A stretch of DNA of 64,000 bases from Patellaria atrata CBS 101060 (Eukaryota > Ascomycota > Dothideomycetes > Patellariales > Patellariaceae), in the NCBI GenBank assembly GCA_010093705.1, contig MU006095.1:198918-262917 (forward strand), written 5' to 3'. Shown here piece by piece: positions 48,640 to 60,486 of this stretch (the first letter of the stretch is position 1; each line of letters starts with the position of its first letter). The position numbers and the translations under genes are program-made. The notes under the pieces are model-generated. The model did not search any database. It was not told the DNA's origin and saw nothing but the letters and a program-made list of their open reading frames with translations.

Positions 48640-49948
48640 CAATTTTGATCTGCAGAGACAATCATCTTCTTAGTCTTTTGGTTCCAGGAAGTCGTCAGTA
48701 TCAGCCTACGATGATCGAGCATCCCGAAGATTTGTTCTAGCGAATGCTATCAAGGTGTCAAATCGAACTCAGGAATAGATAGAACAAAAGCACAGTAACT
48801 GATTAGTGCCTTGTTGAGAGCCAAACTACGTTAAGATCGGATGAAGAAGCTGACTTCTCGGAGGTGTTCACTTCAGAGAATTATACATCTTCAGGGGCAT
48901 CGAACGGCAACACGGCACCGTACAAAAAGGACTCTTATGAGGATGACCTTAGAAAAAAAAATCATACATAGATGACTATGCGAAAGGGGGGATGAATAAA
49001 GAAAGCGAAATACTTTGTAATATATTGCAGTACACAAAGCAGCCCGTTCCTCAAGGAACACATTTGAAGAGGATACTGTTGGTCGGTTTTTAACAGGACT
49101 CCAGAATCAGAACTAGTTCCAGGATTGTCCGCGATATCGGTTGTTATATCGTCCCAAGAGTCGCACAACTCTGGTCACCAGGCCCTGGGCATCTCGAACT
49201 ATTGATTGAAAATGTGAACCCACCATAGCTCAATTCAGTACCTTTCCTGGGAACTCGGCCACAACCTGACTTTGCAGTTGGTTTCAGAGAGGACGCCTTC
49301 TCATATGAACAGTTAACCAAGATAGCGCCTGCGCTGGGGGGTCTCTCGCGCAACCAGTCATACTTTCTAGGCACGCGCACTATGCTCTTACCCTTCTTCA
49401 CTGCCGAAGTAAAGTGTGGGCATACTGGGCTCAATGTAGCCGATCGACAAAACGCCCATAGCATGACCTTCTCGGTTAGGGCCGTCGTCATGCTTGCTAC
49501 TGCCGCCAACCGCGTAAAGTAACTGCACCGGCAGGCCATCGCCTTCTCGATATCTCACAACGAATCTGATTTTCGAATATACGGACACTACCATGTTATC
49601 AACGGGGACGAGACAAAGTACTACAGTCACCTAATCGCTGGGTACAACTTGAAAATGCACTGCGGTAGACACAGGTAGGACTCATACATGTTCGTGGTGA
49701 ACATTTATTATCACTTCGCCCTTGAACGTCTTAAGAGGCTTCGTTCGTACATTGATGATCTTCCAGCAGCCGCATTCGATGAGCACAGTCTCCCTGGTTT
49801 GAAGGAAGAAGTCGTACCCGAACCTGAACCCATGGTAGCGGTCGGTGTCAATATGTCAGCTCTCGAACGGACCATCACCTCTGTGTCTTCCAACGACGGA
49901 CCTAGCGCTCCGAAGAGGCCTAGGATGGAGGATTATATGGAAACTTAG
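48640..49948 (+). pseudogene. Relic of a DUF7924-type gene (copy 2)
   Basis: Plus-strand pieces match the same family as the relic at 37.7-39.0 kb: NTAPYKKDSYEDDLRKKN, VPFLGTRPQPDFAVGFRED, then AFSYEQLTKIAPALGGLSRN. They continue with FTAEVKCGHTGLNVADRQNA, HSMTFSVRAVV, FSISHNESDFRIYGHYHVIN and GDETKYYSHLI. The last 80 residues (ALERLKRLRSYIDDLP to a lysine/arginine-containing end) fit the C-terminal end. The core from about 49240 to 49950 is nearly continuous; the N-terminal third is more damaged. I count about four to six breaks. The copies differ clearly in sequence, so they are old paralogues, not a recent duplication. Confidence 0.75.
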
Positions 49949-50091
49949 GCTCTTATGCCGAACTTTTCGTTTCTATCCAAGTGCGATCGTAGTGGTTCTT
50001 GCTAGTTTCGGTTATTGTATGTGCTCTGATGCTATGATTTTCAGTTTGAATTGCCCTATTCTTTTAACACGTACTATTTTCTTGGTCTAGT

Positions 50092-50238
50092 CTGTCCTTA
50101 CTGAATCTTGTTCGTTGAAGTCCAGTTTGTCTTTGTCTTTTCAGTCCAGTTCACAATCTCATCGACTGTCCTTACCGAATCTTATTGTTGGAGTTCAGTT
50201 TTTTTTTGTTTTAGTAGACTAGTTCACAATTGAATCAA
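50092..50238. repeat. Tandem duplication, 74 bp unit, two copies
   Basis: Both units begin CTGTCCTTAC and contain GTTCACAAT near the end; 50092-50165 and 50166-50238. They are about 75-80 percent identical, and many differences are C/T or G/A changes. Confidence 0.65.
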
Positions 50239-52050
50239 AGCTGATTTACTACTGTCGAGGTACTTAAGGGTCTTTGTAGGCTTATATGAAGGGCCCGATT
50301 ACCGAGTGTTAGTGCCAATTTGTGAATATCAGAATGCGCCGGGCTTAAGGCAATATGCCGGTTACTGTACGAATATCAATCCATTACTATCCAGTATACT
50401 AGACGCACATTACTATCTACTACGAGCTACGGATAGTACGAGTTACGTTAAAAGGAGCATTTCACCGTTACTCTGCAAGGTAAGCTCTTTTTGATTTCTA
50501 TACACTTGAAGTATATATACAATACGAGTGGTTGAACTGTGCAATTTGTCCAGAATCTTTCCTTTCCCCTCTGTGTTCCCGGAAGCGCTATCCCTCAACG
50601 CGCACCTCTCGCACTTGTCCAGAGCCCCATACACAAGAACAATCCATCACCCTGCGTACGAACCTAAACGATCTATTTTCCAAAGTTTCCTTAAAATGTA
50701 GAATCTCCCTCCGACATGGTCAACTCGCCCATTTTGTCCTTAAGTAGATTGGGAAGAATAATAACCGTATCTCCCTAAAAATATTAGTCTTTTGCCCTTA
50801 TTTCTTGTGTTTATCTTATCTGTATATCCTGTTGTAGGATAGACTGTAGATGAAGTCCGTCGGCGAGCTTGTCTCGGGTATATACCACACCTCACTAGCA
50901 AAAGCATTTGAGGTATCAAGGTCAACTGAGATCCGAGCTGAACCAGACGTGAAGAGCTCCCAAAGAATGCTTGAGTATTGCTTCTCCAAGACACGGAGGC
51001 TGGCAGTCCGGCACATTGGGTGAAAAGCCGACCTCAACTTCTCTTTCCACTTTGAGGCCGTCTTAATTAAGTACACAACCCCTCAAACCCCGAACGATTA
51101 CGATGATTAGATCGATCTTTTCCGAAGCGATGGTCCAATACTTGGTGGTAGAGAGACTAAAAGAGATGGCTAACCCTTCTATACACCTTAGGCCCTTTCA
51201 ATAATGGGGATACAACTAGAACTACGGCAGCTTAATAAAGAGTGTGGAACTGGCTCTTTCTAGGTTTGATTCGATGTCCTTCCCTGCGGTCCACACTAGT
51301 TGATTTTCTTACTATGCTGACATATTGGAGGTATTCTAGATAATTTTCCCTTGGTTTTACACCTGTTGGTCGTCATGAAGAGCAAATACATAGCTGTTCC
51401 TCTTCGGCCCCGAAACCACATACCCATTAGCCGCACGAATTACAGCAGAACTTATTGCTGGACCCTGAACAACCCAGAAGGTTCTCAGTAGTGAAGTACG
51501 GCAACAGTAGTGCAGAGACCTTGGTGCGCTCTTTTTTCCCTCGGTAATTCCATTATACGGGCGAAGCACGTTTTATCCATGCCTTTCCATGTGGTTGGAA
51601 TTGTCATTGCCTTCTAATGCGAGCCTTGCGAGGCTGCTATGGCGCTGGGCGAGGCGTTTTTGTTTTCGTTATTTCGTGTCAAGGAAGCCCAAGGGCGTGG
51701 GAAAAATATGCCCTTTGAAGAACGGAATATATCGCACGGACCAATAGAAATATTATGCTCGAGCACGATTCTGCGAGACCCATGTGTGGGGGACGAGGGC
51801 CAAGGGGGGCTTTCGGGCGTGGGGGCGCTTCCCGTCCCCGGCATCACCACTCGAGTATTGGCATTAACAACCACAGCCTTGCAGTTCGTAGTTATCAAGA
51901 AGCGTTCCCCAACCGTGCATCAATTATGATCATGTCTGTCATGAAGTTGAATCCATCAGGACCATTACGTGCAGCCGTCAACTCGTCATCGACCCTATCC
52001 AAGAGTTCCCAGAGAACTTTTCTCTGTACCCCTAATACTATTCAAAAACG
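50239..52050. other. Gene-poor interval upstream of the phosphate transporter
   Basis: Minus-strand open stretches at 50816-51076 and 51357-51569 look weakly protein-like (AISSAVIRAANGYVVSGPKR) but have no recognisable family. The last part is the transporter promoter. A CACGTT hexamer at 51567-51572 resembles the site used by Pho4/NUC-1 phosphate regulators; one short site is weak evidence. Confidence 0.35.
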
Positions 52051-53933
52051 ATGCTCAAAACATCAAAGAAGGGCAATGCTGCTTATCAAGATGTCCAAGG
52101 ACTTTATACTCATGTCTTCGATCCTAACGAGCGACGGCGACTCGCTCTAGCCGAGGTTGACAAAAGTCCATTCGGATGGTATCATGTCAGGATGATCGTA
52201 GTAACTGGCATCGGATTCTTCACCGATGCTTACAGCGTATGAATACCTTACCAGAGACCCTCAACTCCGATCATGCTGACAGTGTTGTACTAGCTGTTTG
52301 CTATAAATTTGACCACAACCATGTTCGGGATGGTCTATTGGCATACCTCAAACGGAGGCAAGATCCCTCACGATGCCGATATTGCTATCAAAGTGGCAAC
52401 ATCTGGCGGTACCGTCCTTGGACAAGCTCTCTTTGGCTATCTTGCCGATTATTTAGGTCGTAAGAGAATGTATGGAATCGAATTGCTGATTATCGTCTCC
52501 GCCACTCTGGCACAGTCACTCTGTGCGCCCTCTCAAGCAATATCCTTTGTTGGCATATTGGTCTTTTGGAGAGTATTAATGGGTATCGGAGTAGGAGGAG
52601 ATTATCCTCTTTCTGCTGTAATCACCTCTGAGTTTGCAAATACCAAATCGCGGGGCGGAATGGTCAGCGCGGTCTTCGCCATGCAAGGACTTGGTCAGTT
52701 CGCAGCGGCTATGCTCACCCTCGTGGTTACCGTGGCATTTCGGAATGAACTTGAGGGAGTTATCTCGACAGCAGATTGCGATTTGCAATGTCAAGTCACT
52801 GTAGACAAAATGTGGCGGATCATCCTAGGTTTTGGTGGTATTCCTGGCTGGTTCGCTCTCTACTATAGACTCACCATCCCCGAAACACCACGGTACACAT
52901 TTGACGTATTACACGATATCGAAAAGGCGAGCGCAGACGCACGCAGATTCCGATCCGGTCAAAAAGGTGAAGCAAAAACTGACGAACTCCGTCAAGCCCA
53001 AGTCCGCAAAGAGATCAAGATGACCTATAGAACTTCCAAACCAACACCCTGGGAGGCAACCAAGTATTTCTGTAAACGAAGGAATGCGTTACGACTCTTT
53101 GGAACCGCTGGTTCATGGTTTTTTCTCGATATAGCCTTCTATGGCCTTGGTCTTAATAGCGGCTCTATTCTCACGACCATCGGCTATGCTTCGACAGAAA
53201 ATGTTTATAGGATGCTTTACAACGCTTCCGTAGGCCAACTCATTCTCGTCTGTGCTGGTGCGATCCCGGGATATTGGTTGACCGTGTTCACCGTTGACAA
53301 ACTCGGCCGCAAACTGATCCAGATTACCGGCTTTTGCGTTTTGACATTGATATTCGCCATTATTGGTTTCGCTTTTGACCGGTTGAGTCAAGGCGTTCTC
53401 ACAGCTTTATATATATTGGCTCAGCTCTTCTTTAACTGGGGTGAAGTCTCATCTTCTCCCATGGCTAGTATAAAACTAACAACGTCTCAGGTCCGAATGC
53501 AACTACATTTCTCATGCCGGCAGAACTATTCCCGACACGTCATCGTTGCACAGCTCACGGCTTATCCGCCGCGGCTGGCAAACTCGGAGCGATCATAGCC
53601 CAGGTCGCATTCGCGCCTCTGGTGGACAGAGGAGGGACCGCGGAAAATCCACATCCATGGCTCAACAGAGTAATGCAGATCTTTGCACTATTTATGTTCT
53701 GTGGCATTGGGACGAGTTTGCTACTACCAGAGACAAAGAGAAAGACTTTAGAAGAACTTGCAGGAGAGGGAAAGAACGGGGAGAGTGGTGTGTTTGAGAT
53801 GAGATTTGTAGAAGGCTTTTGGAGGCGCGGGGATAATGGTACTGAACGCGAAGATGATATTTCCAGAAGAGGAGAGGATGGAGGCTGGTGGTCGGGTTGG
53901 GGAAGAGTAAAGGGATGGTTGAGGTTACGGTAA
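52051..53933 (+). CDS. PHO84: High-affinity inorganic phosphate transporter (PHO84 type, MFS)
   Basis: Plasma-membrane H+/phosphate symporter of the major facilitator superfamily. Three exons: 52051-52236, 52294-53440 and 53491-53933, giving 591 aa. The introns are 57 and 50 nt. The start MLKTSKKGNAAYQDVQGLYT and GWYHVRMIVVTGIGFFTDAY are typical. Loop 2-3 has the MFS motif ADYLGRKRMYG. GVGGDYPLSAVITSEFA, in helix 4, is the phosphate-transporter signature. PETPRYTFDV begins the central loop, and AGAIPGYWLTVFTVDKLGRK holds the second motif. The last splice makes NWGPNATTFLMPAELFPTR, then STAHGLSAAAGKLGA-like text, typical for helix 11. The C-terminal tail is charged. Twelve membrane segments are expected. 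Confidence 0.93.
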
Positions 53934-54548
53934 GATGAATTGTACAACCACTGCTATACTGACGTAGATAATATGCTCAAAATCGTTTTATAAGAGCACG
54001 TTTTCTCAAGGCCCAGACTTCCGAAGCTTCTTCGTTTTCCCTTTTATATGAACCCCTCGTTCCCGGATCCTGGAGCTCATATCGCCAAGGTAAAGATCGT
54101 CAACCGTTTCATTTTTCAATCTATTTGATGCTGGGGTAAATGCTACCCCACATTCTGTCAAAGTAACCTTAAATTTTTCACAAATACCGATCGTGTCAGT
54201 TCTCTGCGTCTGCCCGGAGTTTATAGTGTTTTGTGATCGACGCCGTCACGTTCGCTTTGCTCCGAACCAATCTCCACCCCGAATCTGTATATTTCCGTAG
54301 ATCCTATAACGCTATTGAAACCGTAAGAGAGAAGGGTCCAGGTACCGCCACGGATATATCTTACTTAGGTCCAGTATATTTCTTATAGTAATTGTGTGTA
54401 ATGTCCTTAGCTCATTGCGAGCTCCGAAATCCCTCAATAACAACCGTAATGATTAACAGTATACATCCTCACTATTTCCACTTTCACAATCTCGGGTCAT
54501 TATTAGCATTCCGTTTCCTCTTCACTCCTTCTCTGCCAAAACTCGAGA
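53934..54548. other. Intergenic, PHO84 3' flank and AA9 promoter
   Basis: 615 bp, no gene. An AT-rich stretch lies before the AA9 leader; no clear sites are seen. Confidence 0.4.
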
Positions 54549-55370
54549 ATGTCCTCACTACCGTCACTCGTTTCCATAGCAACTCTCACCTCCTTCTTCT
54601 CTCTGTCAACGCTCCTCCTCACTCTTCTCACTCCCACACTTATATCCGCACACGGCCGCATAACCACCATCACCGTCGGCACCAAAAACTACACAGGCTG
54701 GGACCCCGAATTCGCGCTCTCCCCACCCGCGCCCAAACTCGCAGCCTGGAGCGCCGAAAACCTCGGCAACATCTACGTCACGCCCTCAAACCTCACAACG
54801 CCCAACATAGCCTGCCACATGCGCGCCGTGCCCGGCGCGCTCGAGATTCCCATCACAGCCGGCGAGACTTTGCGCGTGCACTGGAACGAATGGCCCACCT
54901 CGCACGTCGGGCCCGTACTCTCGTATCTAGCACCCTGCGGGGAGGAGCCTGGGTCCTGCACGCGGACCAGCGCGGCGACGCTGGCGTGGACGAAGGTTGA
55001 CGAGATGGGATGGTTGAGCGCGGATGATCCGGCTGGCATGGGATTAGGGGGAACGTGGGCGACGGACGTGTTCATCAAGGATCGGTTTAGGTGGGATATA
55101 ACCGTGCCGGCAAGGCTGAGGCCGGGCGGATACGTACTGCGGCATGAGATTATCGCGCTGCATGTGGCGGATGTGAAGGATGGCGCGCAGTTTTATCCGC
55201 AGTGTGTCAATTTGAGGGTCGCGGCGAGGGATGCGGGGAGTAGTGTTGAGTTGAAGGGTGGGGTTGTGGGGAGTAGGTTGTATCGGGTGGATGATCCGGG
55301 GGTGTTGATTGATGTGCATCATGGGGTTAGCGGATATATGATTCCGGGGCCGAAGGTATGGAGACCTTGA
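54549..55370 (+). CDS. AA9 lytic polysaccharide monooxygenase (GH61-type), secreted
   Basis: Copper enzyme that cuts cellulose or related glucans by oxidation outside the cell. Single exon, 273 aa, much more GC-rich than its flanks. Residues 1-34 are a signal peptide (SLSTLLLTLLTPTLISA). Cleavage after A34 leaves His35 as the first residue (HGRITTITVGTKNYTGWDP), the N-terminal copper ligand. TSHVGPVLSYLAPC carries the second copper His. YVLRHEIIALH and QFYPQCVNLRV hold the structural and axial (Tyr) positions. Cys pairs fit the fold (IACHMR with APCGEE and the QC). No cellulose-binding domain is attached; the tail is a short Gly/Val-rich linker. A longer frame overlapping the same bases in another phase is a shadow. 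Confidence 0.9.
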   Translation: MSSLPSLVSIATLTSFFSLSTLLLTLLTPTLISAHGRITTITVGTKNYTGWDPEFALSPPAPKLAAWSAENLGNIYVTPSNLTTPNIACHMRAVPGALEIPITAGETLRVHWNEWPTSHVGPVLSYLAPCGEEPGSCTRTSAATLAWTKVDEMGWLSADDPAGMGLGGTWATDVFIKDRFRWDITVPARLRPGGYVLRHEIIALHVADVKDGAQFYPQCVNLRVAARDAGSSVELKGGVVGSRLYRVDDPGVLIDVHHGVSGYMIPGPKVWRP

Positions 55371-56655
55371 GGATGAGGCTGCGTGTTGATATGCGTGATG
55401 TGTGTAGAATGAGATTTTTCAACGTCCAGAGTTGAAAGAAAGATTTTGAACTGAAATGACTGTGTCCCAATGGACTTGTATCCTATTCTGTTGGTTTGGG
55501 CGCCATAATCAACGCTCGGAACCATGAAGAGTATATACTATCTCTACGCCAGCATAGCAAGTGAGATGCTCTCCGAGCACCACCTCAACTCGCAATGGAC
55601 ATTGATGTTCTGGCTGTATTTGTACTTTATGGTATCATTTGCTTACTTCACTTCGAATTTACCCCTGTATAGGCAATACCGAACCCAATTCTTTTCTTGA
55701 AAGAGGGAATGAAAAGAATAATAAAAGAATAAAAGGTAACTTTATCTGGCAGTATTAACATGATGACCTGAAAAGTGTAAAGGAAATAAATGAAAGAGAG
55801 GTTGTAAAACAATCCAAGCTATTGCCCACGCACCAACTAAGCTATACCACCAGAATAAGAGTCATCTTAACCGACGTTGCATATATAGACTGGTCTTTAG
55901 TTGAAACGCTTGCCTGGGTTTTACGAATTTCACGTTGCAGGTGACTTATGCCAAGGCAGGACAGTATGGTGAGTGATATCTTCAATGACACTTTCCTTTC
56001 AGAACACTTCTCATTCTCTTCAAGATTACTTGATTATATTTACGGTAACGGTTAAATACCATATTTTACTCGGGGTGGAAAGAAAATGACAAGTTCAGAC
56101 CTGTTAAAGCTGTTCAGGGTCGTTACATCATCTCGGATGTCAATGCATACTGATAATATAGTTCATATGTTACACAATTACTACTTGGGAGAAATGATGG
56201 AAAAGTCCTCTAAGAATGATGTGACAGTCGATAAACATCAACTAGAGCTGTTCTACAGGTACGACATGAGATGTAGAAAGGGAAGCCGTGTTATTTGAAC
56301 GGTATGAAAAGGGTATCTACATAGATAGAGAAAACTTTACTTCTTATAATGTAGTCTGATTGAAGATTTCTCTAAATGATGTTTCATTAAGGTTCAGAGA
56401 TCCGATCGGATTGAGATCGATCTCACAAGCGCGTGGAACTAGAACTAGCGATCTGCATTCCTCCATCACCACACCTCATCCTTAGAGTCATGACGCACAT
56501 CCCATCCTCAAATAGTCTTAAGGTGGTTGACAGAACAAAGAATCAAGATTCCAAAAGAATCAGTCGCCGTCATGTCCAGAATGGCGCTTCAAAGAGTCCT
56601 CCTGTCCCCTCGACCTGGCGGAGGATAGCTAGCTGAGAGCTCTATATTTTCCTCT
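55371..56655. other. Gene-free interval
   Basis: 1.3 kb, AT-rich, holding the AA9 3' flank and the promoter of the flavoprotein gene. A tRNA-like A box occurs on the minus strand near 55830 without a B box. A small open frame at 56086-56298 has no recognisable family. Confidence 0.35.
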
Positions 56656-58664
56656 ATGCCATCCTCCCATGACACATTACTGCCCTCAAAGATGGCAGAT
56701 GGAAAAAGGAACAGAATGGGTCGCCCAAAGAAGGTTCTAGTGGTGGGAGCTGGGGCTGCAGGTGGAGTTCCTCTCCCAAAGCGTATGGCTATGGAATCTC
56801 CACTAATGACAACATAGGAATGTCCTGCGCTCACCACCTCGCCCAGCACCAAGATAGGTTTCAAGTCACTTTAATCGAGTCGATAGATCGCTGCGGAGGC
56901 CAAGCGTTCTCGGTACCAATTGATAAGAACAGGTATGGAGCGAGCTGGCTTAATCAGGGTGTTCAAGGCGGGAGCTACATATTCCATCATACTATGACCA
57001 TGTTCAATAGGCAGGGGCATACTGCGAACCCTGTAAAGTTACAGGTGAGTTTGATACTGTATATCCATCCCTATTAGCATCTCGGGTGCTGTGCGCTTGT
57101 CGTATGCATATGAGCGAAACATGAACTTGGTTGGAACTGTTCTCCATGCGTGTACACAGCAGTCCAGAGGGCCCATACAAGGGAGAGATATGCTACAAAC
57201 ATTCACTTGTATCTGCGGTAGCTGACATGCTCAGGTCTCATTCGGCAAAGGTGACCAATTCTGGACGAATGTCTATCCAACCAAAATGCTCGCACGCCAC
57301 CAGAGTGAGATAAAGCGGTTCTACTGGATGCTCAGAATCGTACGAATGTTCGAGGTCTTCTTTGCGCTTCTCCCTATCAAATGGCTAGTGAGACTTTTCT
57401 GGTTTTCGCGGGAATTCGCCAACGTCGTTGCTCTCCCCATGGTTGCACTGTTTCTAGGTACGGGAAACTATGCACCGGATGTTCCAACTATCATGTTGGA
57501 GAGGCTTTGTACAAGCTCAACGTACGGAATGTGGTACCCACCGGATAAGGAAAGCGTGTCTACTACTATTCCACCTATGGTCGTCTTTCCTAACTTCACC
57601 CTTTTCTTTGAGGATTGGAGAAAGGACTTAGTCAAACGAGGGGTTGATGTTAGATTATCAACCGAGTTGACGGAAGTAGTAAGCCGAAATAAGAATGGAG
57701 TAGTAGTACGCACGATGCAGACGAATATAGACAATCCTTTTGACGTCGAAGAGCGCTATGATGAACTTGTCCTTTGTGTGTTGTAAGTTCTCTCACACAA
57801 CCCTCCCGAGAGTTCCTCGAATGACTCCGTAACTTCCTGCATAGGGCTGACGCGGCAAACCGTCTTCTCCGCAAAACATCGTCTTTTCGTGAACGCCGCG
57901 TCCTTGGCTCCGTCAAGTTTGCGGACGACATCACCGTAACCCACAGTGACGCCAACTACATGCGCAAGCATTACGAAAATTTCTACAACCCCGACCAAGC
58001 TCTCAGTACCCTAGGCACCACAGACCATTCCTCCCGTCTCAAATTTGCAGAGCAAAACTTCAAGCCCATGTATCTCATAAAAATGTATTCTCAAGACATC
58101 ACCCGGCTGGAAATGTGCTTCGACTGTACGAACTACCAAGCTCAGTTCCCCCCTGAGATGCCATTCGACGATCATGTCTTCCAAACCATCTTTTTGAATG
58201 AGAAGGATAGGGAGTTATGGTCAATTGGAGAGATAGATGAGAGTAAAGTGATAAAGAAGGACTGGTGGCACCAACTCTGCCACTCCTGGACGCATTATGT
58301 CTTCGTCGTTCCTTGGATCTGGCTCCTCCAAAACCACTCAAATAAGCATACACGCTTCGCCGCCGCCTGGACGCTCGTCAACGCTCACGAAACAGCTGTC
58401 ATCAGCGGCATAGCTGCCGCTGTTGATCTGGGCGCAGAATATCCGAAGGATCTGGAGGGAGACAGGTTTGCGTTCATGGTGTTTAGGTTGTATTATTTGC
58501 TGTGTTATGGAAAGTGGTATCGGAGACGGTATGCGAATGAGAGGGAGCAGAATAGGTGGAATTCGGGTTCCGGTTGGGTGGGAGGAAGGTATATGGGACC
58601 GGGAGTGGAGGAGGAGGAGAGGGCGATTTGGAGGAGGGAGAGGAACGCGGGGATGAGTCTGTGA
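56656..58664 (+). CDS. FAD-dependent amine-oxidoreductase-like protein
   Basis: Flavoprotein of the NAD(P)/FAD Rossmann group, related to fungal flavin-containing amine oxidoreductases; substrate unknown. Four exons: 56656-56761, 56818-57044, 57235-57782 and 57845-58664, giving 566 aa. The introns are 56, 190 and 62 nt. The FAD-binding start is VLVVGAGAAGMSCAHHLAQH, made across intron 1, followed by VTLIESIDRCGGQAFSV. Next are GASWLNQGVQGGSYIFHHT, VYPTKMLARHQSEIKRFYWM, a hydrophobic pair (LLPIKWLVRLFWF, NVVALPMVALFLG) and STYGMWYPPDKES. The C-terminal third has DELVLCVLADAANRLLR, and RFAAAWTLVNAHETAVISGI, the usual second FAD-contact block. The upstream ATG was chosen because an in-frame stop closes the frame just before it. 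The tail is Arg/Glu-rich. Confidence 0.82.
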
Positions 58665-60486
58665 GGATCATTAGGTGGATGCCGTGGAGGTACAGTGGGG
58701 CTGCTTCTGGTTTGTAGGTGTCTACTAATCTAGTCAAAGAGAAGTTTTAAGCTTTTAATTGTTCCGTGTAAACTTTTATTATCTCCTACAACTTCTTCTC
58801 CGATCCCTTAGTCGAGCTTTCTTCTCTTATCATGGTTCAGCTCACAGCAGAGTGGTAACCTTCTTTTGGAAGATGATGCTACGCACGGCCTAGGTGTCTT
58901 TGATTACCTAATATACCATCGTAGCCGTAGGAAGATACTGAAGGCCTAGTCAAGCAGAATATCAGAGATAATACCTAGCATGCACTTCGACCCTGCTTAA
59001 TATTTTCGTCTGAAAGATTTTCTATATAGATATGATTTTTACGGAATAACAAGCAGACCCCCAACTCTTCCGTCTGCAAACTGTATCCCTTATTTCGTAT
59101 CATCACTTCTACTAGCATAGAACTCAGTCAATATCACCAAACACCTTCAGAAAGAACCTACTAGACGAGATCGCTGCTGTTGCTCGAAGGCGAAAAGGCT
59201 ACCTTTAAAGGAATCATCTCGCTGACTGGGTTCCAAAAAAGGTCTCTTACATTGCGAAGATTGTTGCCCAGGGAGAACATATAATGGCCAGTTTTGATCT
59301 TTGTGGCCAATTTGCCGCTTCAAATGCCGCGTTTGCCAGGTTGATCAGCATTTAGTCACTACTTGTATGGCATTAGCTCAGGAGATTTTATGGCATTATT
59401 GAAGGTCCCACCTTCTGCGCCAACAAGAGTGCTAGCTATGGGTCTATGCTCAACTCGTCCGTTGTACGGCATTTGTGCAACTATTCGATTATCAGATGAG
59501 GTTCCAATTGGGCCTTCAGAAACGACTCCCAAGGTAAAACCAGCTGAGGCATATGCAGGACCGGAGAGATAAACTTCTCTCCAACGGTGTGAGAAGAAGA
59601 CGGTTCCCTACAGAATTAGCCACTGCTGAAGTGAAACTCTTCCTAAACAAACGTACTCATTTGGGAGCATCACGATCCTTTTCATTAGCACTGCCATATG
59701 GTATAATCTTGATGGCATCGGACAAAGTTTCGCTGTTCTTTGAGAAGATATTCTCGTTGAACTAGTCCCTGAAGACTGAGTTCGACGAGACCTTGATTGT
59801 ATTCATCCGTTATTGTCTTCTTCCCTTCGCCCCTTTCCGTATATTAGCACCGGTAGTTGGGGTTATGTCAAGAAGCGTTTACTAGCGATAGTGAACGATG
59901 GGTCCTTCATACGGTTCTTTAGCGTATTTTGCTTTGTAGTCTTTTCTGAACTAATCGAATTTGTGATGGTAATCGTGGCACATCGGCCAGAACGCACTCT
60001 AAGGACTATAAGCAATGACCGAAAACCGTCCAGTACCACATACTCTCGCGAGATATTCTTTCAGTGACTTTCCGCCTACTTCTATAGGTGGGCACTACAC
60101 CCATCTCTCCGCAATGCTGAATATTGTTCTTTTAGCGCTGAGGACGTTTTCAAGAATGGTAATGAACTCGTCAACCATGGTTTAATGTGTCTTATTACCG
60201 TGCGGAAAGAAGTCCGCCGGGTAAAGAATTCTCTTGGGGAAGCTTGAGACATCTTCCAGCTTCAAGGTCTGTGATGCGAGGTGATGGAGGGAGTCGAGGC
60301 TTCGAGTAAAGAATACGATAACATCAAAAGTCCTATAAAACATATGACTATGAATTGAACACCGTAGACATTATATCAGCACTTATCTTGAGTTAGTCTG
60401 TATCCCTCTCATTGAGGTGCTGTTGAAAGTGGGCCGAAGTGAGCAAAGTCCGTTGCATGTTACTAGAGCACGGATGCTTCCTGCAG
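58665..60486. other. Gene-free interval
   Basis: 1.8 kb after the flavoprotein gene. Only short, unsupported frames in AT-rich sequence; I recognise no family, tRNA or repeat. Confidence 0.4.

Noticed and set aside
51357-51569. 70-codon minus-strand frame with protein-like end
   Set aside because: No family recognised, no start context and no neighbouring exon; too weak to list as a gene.
54392-55000. 202-codon plus-strand frame overlapping the AA9 gene
   Set aside because: It is Arg/His-rich shadow text with no domain. The overlapping AA9 frame has a signal peptide and all copper ligands.
55800-55850. Minus-strand tRNA start: TATAGCTTAGTTGG fits an RNA polymerase III A box
   Set aside because: No B box, T arm or matching acceptor 3' strand follows at a fitting distance.
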